From Hyphomicrobiaceae bacterium (GTDB taxonomy: Bacteria > Pseudomonadota > Alphaproteobacteria > Rhizobiales > Hyphomicrobiaceae), in NCBI GenBank assembly GCA_025351355.1, contig JANXWC010000261.1:1-34413 (forward strand): 34,413 bases of DNA, written 5' to 3'. The first letter of the stretch is position 1; every line of letters starts with the position of its first letter. Below, in pieces: positions 17,481-25,453 of this stretch. A program made the translations under genes and the position numbers. The notes beneath the pieces were generated by a model. It ran no database searches, was not told where the DNA came from, and worked only from the letters and a program-made list of their open reading frames with translations.

Positions 17481-18092
17481 CTACCTCAAATGCTCCGCCA
17501 CCACCGGCCACAATGATGCGAGCAGCGCAATGGCCATCGCCAGATTGAAGATCTGCACGCGCTTCGGATCAGCGAGCAATCCGCGCAGCGAGACGCCGAA
17601 CACGGTCCACGCCGAAACAGATGGCAGGTTGACGACGAAGTACGCCGCCACCACCGCAAGCAGGCTCACGAGATATTGCGCCGGCACGGTGAATGCCGAT
17701 ACGGCCGTCAGGCACATCGTCCAGCCCTTCGGGTTGACCCACTGGAAGGCGCAGGCTTGGAGAAACGTCATCGGTCGGGCTGTGGCATCGTGGACGCGTG
17801 ACGAGATAGGGCCGGACATCGCGATTTTCCAGGCGAGCCAAAGCATGTAGACGACGCTGGTGATTTTCAGCACCGCATAAAGCACAGGGAACCTCTGAAA
17901 CGCCTGGCCTATACCCAACCCCACCAGCAGGATCATCAAACAGAAGCCCAGCGACACGCCGAGCATGTGCGGAATGGTGCGCCGGAAGCCGTAATTCACA
18001 CCCGATGCCAGCAACAGCATATTGTTCGGTCCAGGCGTGATGGAGGTCACGAAGGCAAACACGACCAGAGCGGTGAGAAGATCTGCGGTCAT
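17481..18092 (-). CDS. LysE/RhtB-family amino-acid exporter
   Basis: A 203-residue inner-membrane protein with about six spans. The family signature SITPGPNNMLLLASGVNYGF lies in the first helix-loop, and FQWVNPKGW is the second conserved site. LysE/RhtB proteins export amino acids such as lysine, threonine or homoserine derivatives in exchange for protons. I chose ATG 18092, which puts the signature at the normal distance (about residue 18). A TTG at 18119 would add nine residues; neither start has a clear ribosome binding site. It is followed at once by the glutathione transferase gene. The exported compound is unknown. Confidence 0.92.
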   Translation of the reverse strand: MTADLLTALVVFAFVTSITPGPNNMLLLASGVNYGFRRTIPHMLGVSLGFCLMILLVGLGIGQAFQRFPVLYAVLKITSVVYMLWLAWKIAMSGPISSRVHDATARPMTFLQACAFQWVNPKGWTMCLTAVSAFTVPAQYLVSLLAVVAAYFVVNLPSVSAWTVFGVSLRGLLADPKRVQIFNLAMAIALLASLWPVVAEHLR

Positions 18093-18270
18093 CGGCGCGG
18101 AAAAATCCTGATAGGTCAATGTTACTTACCTATCAGACCGCAATCACCCAGGCAATGTTTCGTGCGCGTCATGCCACGGTCGTCGATCGGGTTGAAATTG
18201 GGGCGCGCTTCCCCTATCCCCGGATCCCATCCGGCATTGCCGCGCGTTTTGCAGAATCCCAGGAGAGCCC

Positions 18271-19485
18271 ATGGACAGCGTCCTCATCATCGGAGCCGGA
18301 GCGGCAGGTTCGGTCACTGCGCAGAAATGCGCCATGAATCGCGATGTGTTCAAACACATCCACCTCGCGTCGCGGCGGCTGGAGAGCTGCGCCAAGGTGC
18401 TCGAGCAGTGCAAGACACCGATCGAGATCAGTCAGGTCGATGCCGACAACGTCGCAGACGTCGTGGCGCTGCTCAAGGAGGTGAAGCCTCACCTCGTCAT
18501 CAACATGGCGCTGCCGTATCAGGACCTGCCGATCATGGACGCCTGCCTGGAGGCCGGCGTGCACTACATGGACACCGCCAACTACGAACCGCGCGACGAA
18601 GCCAAGTTCTCATACTCATGGCAGTGGCCCTATCACGATCGCTACAAGGCCAAGGGCCTGATGGCCATTCTCGGTTGCGGCTTCGATCCGGGCCAATCGA
18701 ACATCTATTGCGCCTACGCGCAGGAGCATCTGTTCGACGCGATCGAAAGCATCGATATCGTCGATTGCAACGACGGCAGCCACGGCAAGGCGTTCGCGAC
18801 CAACTTTAACGTCGAGATCAACCTGCGCGAAGTCACGCAGCGCGGCAAGTACTGGAAGAACGGCCAGTGGATTGAGATCGATCCGCTGTCGATCGCCTGC
18901 ATGGTTGACTACCCGGAAGTTGGCCCGCGCAAGAGCTACCTGATCTATCACGAGGAAGAGGAGAGCCTCGTCAAAAACATCCGCGGCCTCAAGCAGATCC
19001 GCTTCTGGATGACGTTCTCCGACAATTACATCAAGCATCTCGACGTGCTGCAGAACATCGGCATGACCCGCATCGACCCGGTGATGTACAAAGGCACGCC
19101 AGTCATTCCCATCGAGTTTCTGAAGGAGCTGCTGCCCGCACCCTCCTCGCTCGGCGCGAACTACACCGGCCGCACCTCGATTGGCTGCATTTTCTCCGGC
19201 TCCAAGGATGGCAAGCCGAAGCGGGCGATCATCTACAACGTCTGCGAACACGCCGAATGTTACAAGGAAGTCGGCGCGCAGGGCGTTTCCTACACCACGG
19301 GCGTGCCTCCCGTTGTCGGCGCCATGATGCTGTTCAAGGGCGCCTGGAAGGGCGCCGGGGTGTTCAATGTCGAGCAGTTACCGTCCAAGCCCTTCATGGA
19401 TGAGATCGGCAAGCAGGGTTTGCCCTGGCATGCGAAGGATCTCGCCGCCGGCGATCAGAAGGATCTTTTCTCGGTTAAGACCTGA
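18271..19485 (+). CDS. Saccharopine dehydrogenase-family protein, probable carboxy(nor)spermidine dehydrogenase
   Basis: A 404-residue Rossmann-fold reductase. The NAD(P)-binding motif is LIIGAGAAGSV, and then come the family segments VINMALPYQDLPIMDACLEA, YMDTANYE and GCGFDPGQSN. It matches the bacterial Lys1-like branch where the characterised members form carboxynorspermidine or carboxyspermidine from aspartate semialdehyde and a diamine, in the alternative polyamine pathway. AGGAG seven bases upstream fixes the start. The partner decarboxylase (nspC-like) is not in the window, so the pathway is split or the product is used differently. Two hairpins follow the gene. Confidence 0.9.
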   Translation: MDSVLIIGAGAAGSVTAQKCAMNRDVFKHIHLASRRLESCAKVLEQCKTPIEISQVDADNVADVVALLKEVKPHLVINMALPYQDLPIMDACLEAGVHYMDTANYEPRDEAKFSYSWQWPYHDRYKAKGLMAILGCGFDPGQSNIYCAYAQEHLFDAIESIDIVDCNDGSHGKAFATNFNVEINLREVTQRGKYWKNGQWIEIDPLSIACMVDYPEVGPRKSYLIYHEEEESLVKNIRGLKQIRFWMTFSDNYIKHLDVLQNIGMTRIDPVMYKGTPVIPIEFLKELLPAPSSLGANYTGRTSIGCIFSGSKDGKPKRAIIYNVCEHAECYKEVGAQGVSYTTGVPPVVGAMMLFKGAWKGAGVFNVEQLPSKPFMDEIGKQGLPWHAKDLAAGDQKDLFSVKT

Positions 19486-19521
19486 ATCGAAGCGATTGCA
19501 GCTGCATCGGTTTTGCATCGG

Positions 19522-19539
19522 CGCCAAATAATTTTGGCG
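19522..19539. repeat. Inverted repeat, first of two tandem hairpins
   Basis: CGCCAAA and TTTGGCG are perfect 7-bp arms with the 4-base loop TAAT, 36 bases after the dehydrogenase stop. No T-tract follows. Confidence 0.55.
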
Positions 19540-19542
19540 ATG

Positions 19543-19574
19543 TGCCGCGATTGCTCTGGTAAGCGATCGCGGCA
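19543..19574. repeat. Long hairpin, second of two tandem hairpins
   Basis: TGCCGCGATTGCT (19543-19555) pairs with AGCGATCGCGGCA (19562-19574) to give a 13-bp stem with a single U-G wobble and the 6-base loop CTGGTA. It starts three bases after the first hairpin and ends 52 bases before the next start codon. It lacks a T-tract. It could be a Rho-dependent 3' end, a REP-like element, or part of the leader of the next gene. Confidence 0.6.
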
Positions 19575-19626
19575 GGTCTAAACTATTCTCCAGTTGGACA
19601 ATTAAGATCCGACCAAAGGGGGAAGA

Positions 19627-19929
19627 ATGCTGGGGAAATTCGAATCTCGCGTGGCTCGGAAGTTCGCTGCGTTGGCGTTTGGGGTCGCACTCATGGGTTG
19701 TGCTTGGGGTGGTACCCATAGCGCCTACGCCTACGACGAAAACGTCACCAGATATTGCGTCGACGATTATCTCGCCTATTGCAAGCAGCATGCGCCCGAA
19801 GGTAGCGAAGTGCGCTACTGCATGGAGGCGCACCGCAATCAACTCAGCAAGCAATGCGTCAAGGCCCTGGTCGACGCCGGCGAGGTGCCGAAGAAATATC
19901 TCATCAAGAAAGTCTCCGATCGGGAGTGA
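19627..19929 (+). CDS. Small exported cysteine-rich repeat protein
   Basis: A 100-residue protein with a signal peptide (basic start, core AALAFGVALMGCAWG, likely cleavage near SAYA at about 37). The mature part has four spaced Cys: RYCVDDYLAYCKQH, RYCMEAHRNQLSKQC. The pattern Cys-x(6)-Cys, followed by a Cys and HR-x-x-LS-x-x-C, fits the Cys-rich repeat (GLG1-like, PF00839) seen in small bacterial periplasmic proteins, forming disulfides. Function is unknown; the pattern suggests a structural or scavenging role. A GGGGGAAG directly before ATG 19627 is a strong ribosome binding site. An exported glutathione peroxidase follows 177 bases downstream on the same strand. Confidence 0.8.
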   Translation: MLGKFESRVARKFAALAFGVALMGCAWGGTHSAYAYDENVTRYCVDDYLAYCKQHAPEGSEVRYCMEAHRNQLSKQCVKALVDAGEVPKKYLIKKVSDRE

Positions 19930-20106
19930 GCGCGATCGGTGGCGGCGACGAAGCCGTTACGGGTATGAGCGGGCACAGGTCGAGTGCGTAAGTGGCGGGG
20001 GATTAGCCCAAGCTGTATATTTTGCGCGAGATGCATCCAAACGGGTTTCCGGCGCGTATATGGTCTTGGACCAGAGTAACGGACGGCAACTGAGAGACAT
20101 TCTCGC

Positions 20107-20685
20107 ATGAAGCGATTGTTTGCGGCCTTGTCAGCAATACCGATGCTGTTTGCCGTCTCCGAAGTGCGCGCGCAGGGTACCCAATTGGGTTCGGCCTACG
20201 ATTTCGCGTTTGAGGCGATCGACAGCACGCCGCTGCCGTTCGCACAGTTCCGCGGCAAGGTCGTGCTTGTCGTGAATACCGCCTCATTCTGCGGTTTCAC
20301 GAAACAGTACGCAGCACTGGAAGCGATCTACGAAAAATATCGCTCGCGCGGCTTCGTCGTGCTGGGTGTGCCGTCGAATGACTTCGGCGACCAGGAACCC
20401 GGCAGCAACGCTGAAATCGCGCAGTTCTGCCAGGGCGCTTTCAACGTCACGTTTCCGCTCACCGAGAAATACGACGTCAAAGGCAACAATGCGCATCCAT
20501 TCTATAAATGGGCGCTCGCAACACTCGGTAATGCCGCCGCGCCGAAATGGAATTTCCACAAATATCTCGTCGCTGCGGATGGCAAGCTGCTTGCGAGCTT
20601 TGCGACGACGGTGGAGCCCGACGCCGCAAAGATAACCTCCGCAATCGAGGCGGCGCTGGCTGACACGCCAAAAGCCGGAGGCTAA
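20107..20685 (+). CDS. Exported glutathione peroxidase-family protein
   Basis: A 192-residue peroxidase with a signal peptide (MKRLFAALSAIPMLFAVSEVRAQ), so it should act in the periplasm. The catalytic Cys62 is in NTASFCGFTKQY. Gln96 in DFGDQEPGS and Trp148-Asn149 in WNFHKYLV complete the active site. Cys108 in QFCQGAFNVTFPL occupies the position of the second Cys used by thioredoxin-dependent members. Since glutathione is scarce in the periplasm, a thioredoxin-like donor is more likely. The start has only a weak purine-rich stretch upstream. Most bacterial homologues are cytosolic and about 160 residues; the extra N-terminus is the signal. Confidence 0.92.
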   Translation: MKRLFAALSAIPMLFAVSEVRAQGTQLGSAYDFAFEAIDSTPLPFAQFRGKVVLVVNTASFCGFTKQYAALEAIYEKYRSRGFVVLGVPSNDFGDQEPGSNAEIAQFCQGAFNVTFPLTEKYDVKGNNAHPFYKWALATLGNAAAPKWNFHKYLVAADGKLLASFATTVEPDAAKITSAIEAALADTPKAGG

Positions 20686-20711
20686 GGCGCTGTGCGGACC
20701 GCTGCTTAAAC

Positions 20712-21077
20712 TTACGGCCTCAGGTGTTTGTCGATATTGGCACTTGCCCGTTCGAGATCGGCGAGCAATTTTTGCTGAGTTTCCGGCGTCAGACCCTGCG
20801 CTTCCGCGCGTTTCTGCGCGACCAGCAAGCGGTGCTGTTCGTCCAGTAACGACAAGTATCTCAGGCCCTTCAACTGGCCGTTGTGACGGCCATCAGCAAT
20901 GCGTTTTTCCAGCGCTGCGCGTCGTGCGTCGATATCGGCGAGCGCGCTATCGGCGGGGATCGTGGTGACGCTGACTGCAGTAATGGGGACGGGGCCGCCG
21001 CGCATGATCACGAAGCCGCCGATCGCCAGCGCCAGCAGAGCGGCGGCGCCGATTACAAGGCGGAAAAGGCTGCGCAT
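20712..21077 (-). CDS. Small membrane-anchored protein of unknown function
   Basis: A 121-residue protein with an N-terminal hydrophobic segment at about 6-25 (signal anchor) and a charged helical C-terminal part from about 45 onward rich in Ala, Leu, Lys and Glu, likely to form a coiled coil. GGGAG six bases upstream of ATG 21077 supports the start. I do not recognise the family. It is convergent with the glutathione peroxidase gene (26-base gap) and in the same direction as the P450 gene, 136 bases after the P450 stop. Confidence 0.7.
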   Translation of the reverse strand: MRSLFRLVIGAAALLALAIGGFVIMRGGPVPITAVSVTTIPADSALADIDARRAALEKRIADGRHNGQLKGLRYLSLLDEQHRLLVAQKRAEAQGLTPETQQKLLADLERASANIDKHLRP

Positions 21078-21213
21078 GACGGTCTCCCAACGGCTCCTGA
21101 TTGGCTGGCGAACACCACGGATTCACCGCCCATTTTCCGAACCCAAGGCGACTATTTCATGGCGCACGCCCTCGGTGCTCAGGGCTCAGGCTGCTTGCCG
21201 CCCAATACTCCGC

Positions 21214-22602
21214 TCAGCCCAACTCGTGCACCTTGAAGGCCAATCCGCCTTTAGGCGTCAGCGTGACGGTGGCGTTGATGCCAGGTGGCTCCTGGCCGAC
21301 GTATTCGGGGCGGAAGCGGCGCAGCAGGATGGAGATGGCCAACGTGTTCTCGACCTGGCTCATGGCGCCGCCGATGCAAGAGCGCTTGCCGCCGCCAAGC
21401 GGAATATACGTGTAGGGTTTGCGCCTCTTGGCCGCATCGCCCATGAAACGCTCCGGCTTGAAGGTTTCAGGATCGTCCCAGTACTTCGGACTGTGATGCG
21501 TGCCGTAGGCGAACAACACGACGCGGTCGCCTGGTCTGATCTCTTTTCCGCCGATTTCATCCGCCTTGGTCGCGACGCGGATCAGCCCCCAGATCGGCGG
21601 ATAAATGCGCATGGTTTCCTGGATGACGGCTCTCGTATAGGCCAAAGCGCCGTAGTCGGCAGCGGTCGGATCGCGGTCGCCGTAGACCTGCTCGCCCTCG
21701 CGGCGGATGCGGTCGGCAACTTCGGGATCTTTCGACGCTTCATAGAGCGCCCAGGCCAGCGTCAGTGCCGTGGTCTCGGTGCCCGCCCACAGGTATTGTT
21801 TGATCTCGTCAATGGCCTGCTGCGTATCGAATTCCGGCACCGAGGGATCCGCGACGACACTCTCAATCATCGTCAGTAACGTGCGTTCGCGGCCTTCGTT
21901 GGGGTTGGCGGCCATCACGTCGGGCGGCACCGCGGCCCAGGTTTCCATGGCCTTGGCGGTGTCATCCTCGGTCAACTCGAACTCGCCGCCGTGCACCATC
22001 TTCAACCGCACGGCCTTGTGGTTCATGACGTCGGTGTAGGTTTTTACGCACTTGAACACGACGTGCGGATTGAACGGCATGTCGCGGTCGAACAGCGCCT
22101 TGCAGATCATGTCGGCGGCGAGCGTCCAGGTCTGTTCGACCATTTCGAAGCTCTCGCCGGATTTGGCGAGGCCGGCCCACAGCTCCATCTTGGCGCGGAT
22201 GGCGGTCAGGAAGTAGGGAATGTATTCGGCGAACATATCGGGGTGGAACGCCGGCTGCTGCGGCATGCGGATCTTCTGCCAAAGGGCGCCGTCGTTGGTG
22301 ATCATTGATTTGCCGAAGATCGGCTTCAGCCCGTCGAAATATTTGATGTAATCGTCGACCTTGGTCACCAGCACGCGCTTGAAGTGGTCGGGTTCGGTGA
22401 CGAAGACGACGCGCTGATTGCCCATGTTGACGGGAATGACGCCGCCATAGCGCTCCGCCAACTGCATCAACGTCGACATCGGATTGTGTTCGTTGCCGCG
22501 CTGCAGCGCCGACAGTTTGAACCAGATGCTGTTTTCGTCGCCGAGGCCCTCGGTATGGGCTGATGTCGCGTCGGTCGGGGCGGCTGTTGAGATGGCGGTC
22601 AT
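21214..22602 (-). CDS. Cytochrome P450
   Basis: A 462-residue soluble P450. The I-helix oxygen-binding motif is AGTETT at 273-278, the K-helix ExxR is ETMR at 329-332, PERF lies at 383-386 and the heme ligand is Cys409 in PLGGGKRSCIGG. The consensus Phe seven residues before the Cys (FxxGxRxC) is replaced by Leu402, which is unusual. The ATG at 22602 is preferred: upstream codons to a GTG at 22680 add 26 residues without a clear family match. No ferredoxin or reductase gene is nearby, so redox partners are elsewhere. Substrate unknown. Confidence 0.95.
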   Translation of the reverse strand: MTAISTAAPTDATSAHTEGLGDENSIWFKLSALQRGNEHNPMSTLMQLAERYGGVIPVNMGNQRVVFVTEPDHFKRVLVTKVDDYIKYFDGLKPIFGKSMITNDGALWQKIRMPQQPAFHPDMFAEYIPYFLTAIRAKMELWAGLAKSGESFEMVEQTWTLAADMICKALFDRDMPFNPHVVFKCVKTYTDVMNHKAVRLKMVHGGEFELTEDDTAKAMETWAAVPPDVMAANPNEGRERTLLTMIESVVADPSVPEFDTQQAIDEIKQYLWAGTETTALTLAWALYEASKDPEVADRIRREGEQVYGDRDPTAADYGALAYTRAVIQETMRIYPPIWGLIRVATKADEIGGKEIRPGDRVVLFAYGTHHSPKYWDDPETFKPERFMGDAAKRRKPYTYIPLGGGKRSCIGGAMSQVENTLAISILLRRFRPEYVGQEPPGINATVTLTPKGGLAFKVHELG

Positions 22603-22905
22603 GGTCGGGTCTTCCACGCTGATGATGCCAAGGTAGCTCAATCCAGGCGCCCGGAACCAGCGTTTCCAGCGCGCCATCACATTCCAACTCGAACCGGTGA
22701 CCGTGCGGCGGGAGCCGATGCGGCAGCTGTGTTTGCGTCAATTCCGTGCAGAACGATGCCGGTATCAGCCGATGGTCCCGATCTGTTCCGGGTCGCGCGG
22801 TGTTAACATCCGGGTCACGGTGCGTCTATATGCTCGCGCGCCGCATGCGATTGCAGGGTAAATTACGGCCATGCTCCGAAAATTGGCGTTAACCAGCCCG
22901 AGCCC
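22603..22905. other. Divergent intergenic region between the P450 and trhO genes
   Basis: This 303-base gap holds two divergent promoters that I cannot place with confidence. GTTAAC occurs near 22802 and again near 22890, and an AT-richer patch (GGTAAATTAC) lies at about 22857-22866. An upstream P450 extension could occupy 22603-22680. No long inverted repeat, RNA gene or ORF with a ribosome binding site was seen. Confidence 0.3.
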
Positions 22906-23607
22906 ATGACGATCGTCGTTGCCGCCTTCTACAAATTCGTCCGCGTCGATGACGCCGCAGCGCTGCGCGAGCGGCTGCTTGAGGCGCTGCGGGCCGGTGA
23001 CATAAAGGGCACGATCCTGTTGGCGCCGGAAGGCATCAACGGCACGATTTCTGGGGCGTCCGAAGCCATGGGTGAGATGCTGGCGCTGCTGCGCGCCGAC
23101 CCGCGTTTCGCCGATCTCGTCACCAAGGACGCGACGACGGACGCGCACCCGTTCAAACGGCTGAAGGTCAAGATCAAGCGTGAGATCCTGAGTTTCGGCC
23201 ATCCCGAGGCCGACCCAAACGTGCGGGCAGGAACCTACGTTGCGCCGCCGGACTGGAATGCGTTGATCAGCGATCCCGAGGTGCTGGTGGTGGATACGCG
23301 CAACGCTTACGAGACGGCAATCGGCACCTTCGCCGGGGCCGTCGATCCCAAGACGCGCAGCTTCGGTGAATTCCCGGCTTTCGTGGCGGCGGCACTGGAC
23401 CCGCAGCGCCACCGCAAGATTGCGATGTTCTGCACCGGCGGCATTCGCTGCGAGAAGGCGTCGGCCTATTTGCGCGCGCATGGCTTCGACGAAGTCTATC
23501 ACCTGCAAGGCGGCATTCTGAATTATCTCAAGCAGGTGCCCGCCGACGAAAGCTTGTGGCAAGGCGACTGCTTCGTGTTCGATGAACGTGGCGGGGTCAG
23601 TGAGTAG
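22906..23607 (+). CDS. trhO: tRNA uridine(34) hydroxylase, rhodanese-related (TrhO)
   Basis: A 233-residue protein of the UPF0176/YceA family, now known as TrhO, which hydroxylates uridine 34 in tRNA with oxygen as the first step to cmo5U-type modification. The N-terminal half has the family sequence [16 protein letters not shown]. The rhodanese domain begins around [11 protein letters not shown] and carries the active Cys176 in [13 protein letters not shown]. The second signature [18 protein letters not shown] is also present. The protein is slightly shorter than many homologues but complete. The ribosome binding site is weak. It is convergent with the Ca2+/H+ antiporter gene. Confidence 0.95.
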   Translation: MTIVVAAFYKFVRVDDAAALRERLLEALRAGDIKGTILLAPEGINGTISGASEAMGEMLALLRADPRFADLVTKDATTDAHPFKRLKVKIKREILSFGHPEADPNVRAGTYVAPPDWNALISDPEVLVVDTRNAYETAIGTFAGAVDPKTRSFGEFPAFVAAALDPQRHRKIAMFCTGGIRCEKASAYLRAHGFDEVYHLQGGILNYLKQVPADESLWQGDCFVFDERGGVSE

Positions 23608-23616
23608 ATGCGTCGG

Positions 23617-24726
23617 TCACGGCACTGCCGACAGGAACAGAAATACGGCGAAGATCACCAGGTGAACGGCGCCTTGCAGCATCGTCGTGCGGCCAGTGGC
23701 CAAGGTGAGCGTGCTGGTGACCAACGTCAGCGCCAGCAGCACAGTCTCGGCCTGACCGACGCCGAGCGCGAGCGGCTGCTGTAGCATCACGGAAGCGACG
23801 GCGACGGCGGGGATAGTCAGCCCGATGCTTGCCAACGCCGAACCCAAGGCCAGGTTGAGGCTAATCTGCAACCGGTTGGCGCGGGCGGCAGCCAGCGCCG
23901 CGCTGGCCTCCGGCAGCAACACGATCGCAGCGATGATGACGCCGACAAACGTCGGCGGCAGGCCGGCATCGAGGATGATTTTTTTTAACGGATATGACAA
24001 CGATTTGGCGAGCATGACCACGGCGACGAGTGCCACGATCAGGATGATGCCGCTCATGATTGTCGCCCGTACCGTGGGCACCGTATGGGGCTGTTCGACC
24101 TCACCCGGCAGCACGGTATCACTGAGAAAATAGTCGCGATGGCGCACGGTCTGGACGAACAGGAATACGCCGTACAGGAAGAGCGATGCGCCGCCGACGA
24201 ACATCAGTTGCGAGCGCGAATACCAGGGCCCGGTTGTGGTGAGGGTGTAGTTGGGCAAGATCAGCGTTATCGTCGCCAGCACACCGAGAACACCCAGCAT
24301 CGCGGAAGCGCCGTTGACCTGGAAGCTCTGTTCATGATGACGCGCGCCGCCAACCATCAGGCACAAACCGACCACACCATTGAGTACAATCATGGTCGCT
24401 GAATAAACTGTATCGCGGGCCACCATCTCGCTGCCGACGGCAGCGGCGATCATCAGCGAAACAATTAACGCAACCTCGATCACCGTGACCGCAAGTGCGA
24501 GCAGGATGGATCCGAAGGGTTCGCCAACTTTCAGCGCAACGACCTCGGCGTGGTGCACGGCGGCAAATACAGAGCCGGCGAGCAGGGCCGCTGCCATCAG
24601 CAGTACCGGCGTTGTTTGCGCTCGTATCAGACCGAGCGAAATAAGAACCAAAAGTGAAACCGCCGCGGCCGGCGCAACCCATGTCCACCAGGGCATGTGT
24701 TCAATCGTATCACTTTCGCTGCGCAT
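23617..24726 (-). CDS. Calcium/proton antiporter, ChaA-like (CaCA superfamily)
   Basis: A 369-residue inner-membrane antiporter with about 11 spans. Two repeats carry the exchanger motifs: GEPFGSILLALAVTVIEVAL near residue 70 and LLPEASAALAAARANRLQI near 270, each with the essential Glu. The layout and length match ChaA of E. coli (366 residues), which exports Ca2+ and Na+ for protons at high pH or salt. The start ATG is at 24726; the first 10 residues are polar and probably cytoplasmic. It runs in the same direction as the DUF721 gene, 13 bases after that gene's stop, so the two may be co-transcribed. Confidence 0.92.
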   Translation of the reverse strand: MRSESDTIEHMPWWTWVAPAAAVSLLVLISLGLIRAQTTPVLLMAAALLAGSVFAAVHHAEVVALKVGEPFGSILLALAVTVIEVALIVSLMIAAAVGSEMVARDTVYSATMIVLNGVVGLCLMVGGARHHEQSFQVNGASAMLGVLGVLATITLILPNYTLTTTGPWYSRSQLMFVGGASLFLYGVFLFVQTVRHRDYFLSDTVLPGEVEQPHTVPTVRATIMSGIILIVALVAVVMLAKSLSYPLKKIILDAGLPPTFVGVIIAAIVLLPEASAALAAARANRLQISLNLALGSALASIGLTIPAVAVASVMLQQPLALGVGQAETVLLALTLVTSTLTLATGRTTMLQGAVHLVIFAVFLFLSAVP

Positions 24727-24739
24727 CCGCCGGTCGCCT

Positions 24740-25324
24740 CTATTTCAATGCCCGTTTCTTGGCTTTAATGCCCGCACCAAGTTTTTCGAGCGCGGTGCGC
24801 AGACCTTCATCTGCGACGCCGGGGAGCGGCACGGCGTCCGCCGGAATACGCACCGCGACCCGACGCGGCTTCGGTTGCGGCAGCGGCGCCTGGATAATGC
24901 GCACGTCGGCGATGGCGCGATAGCCGAAATAGGCGTTAATTCGCTCAGCCAATTGGGCACGTTTGTATTCTATTTCGAGCGCGCGCGGGCCTTCGACGCG
25001 GAGAAACAGCGTAGCTCCGGCACGGCCTTTTGCGCCCTTTGCAGCATCATCGGCGGCGGCATCGGGCTGGCGCGGCCATTTCAATTTCTCGGGCGCGGTC
25101 TGGCTGGCTAGATCCTTGCCGACAATGGCCGGCCAGTCGGTAATCAGGGTCGCCGCGGAGAAACCGTATTTTTCGAACGCTTTGCGTGTCAGCGCGGGGA
25201 CGAAACTGCCGAGTGTTCGCGCCGCAAAAAACGGCTTTTGTTTGATCGCGACCGGCCCTGTTTTTGCGGGCGCCTTGGAAGTCGCTTTGGCGGCGGGCTT
25301 GTCGTCCGACTTCTTCGACATCAT
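24740..25324 (-). CDS. DUF721 family protein (DciA-like)
   Basis: A 194-residue protein. After a disordered Lys/Ala-rich N-terminus (residues 1-25) comes the domain with SFVPALTRKAFEKYGFSAAT and TDWPAIVGKDLASQTAPEKL, the hallmark of DUF721. The related DciA proteins load replicative helicase in many bacteria; whether this alphaproteobacterial form does so is not shown by sequence. The C-terminus is Pro/Lys-rich. GGAAG seven bases upstream supports ATG 25324. It is divergent from mutY; the mutY-DUF721 neighbourhood is conserved in many alphaproteobacteria, often followed by a DsbA-like gene and smc, which are missing here. Confidence 0.88.
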   Translation of the reverse strand: MMSKKSDDKPAAKATSKAPAKTGPVAIKQKPFFAARTLGSFVPALTRKAFEKYGFSAATLITDWPAIVGKDLASQTAPEKLKWPRQPDAAADDAAKGAKGRAGATLFLRVEGPRALEIEYKRAQLAERINAYFGYRAIADVRIIQAPLPQPKPRRVAVRIPADAVPLPGVADEGLRTALEKLGAGIKAKKRALK

Positions 25325-25453
25325 CGGTTCGCTTCCGGGGCGCGTGCACAGCAAGATAGTGTGGCTTTACTGCATTTCGCGGAATGGCCAACTCACGTTA
25401 GCATAGCTCGATCGATTCGGTGAACACAGGCGTCGATAACACGAGGTGCGCCT

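Noticed and set aside
22765-23562. Long minus-strand open frame opposite trhO
   Set aside because: It is antisense to a gene with complete TrhO motifs, is Arg/His/Gln-rich as expected of a shadow frame in GC-rich DNA, and has no family signature.
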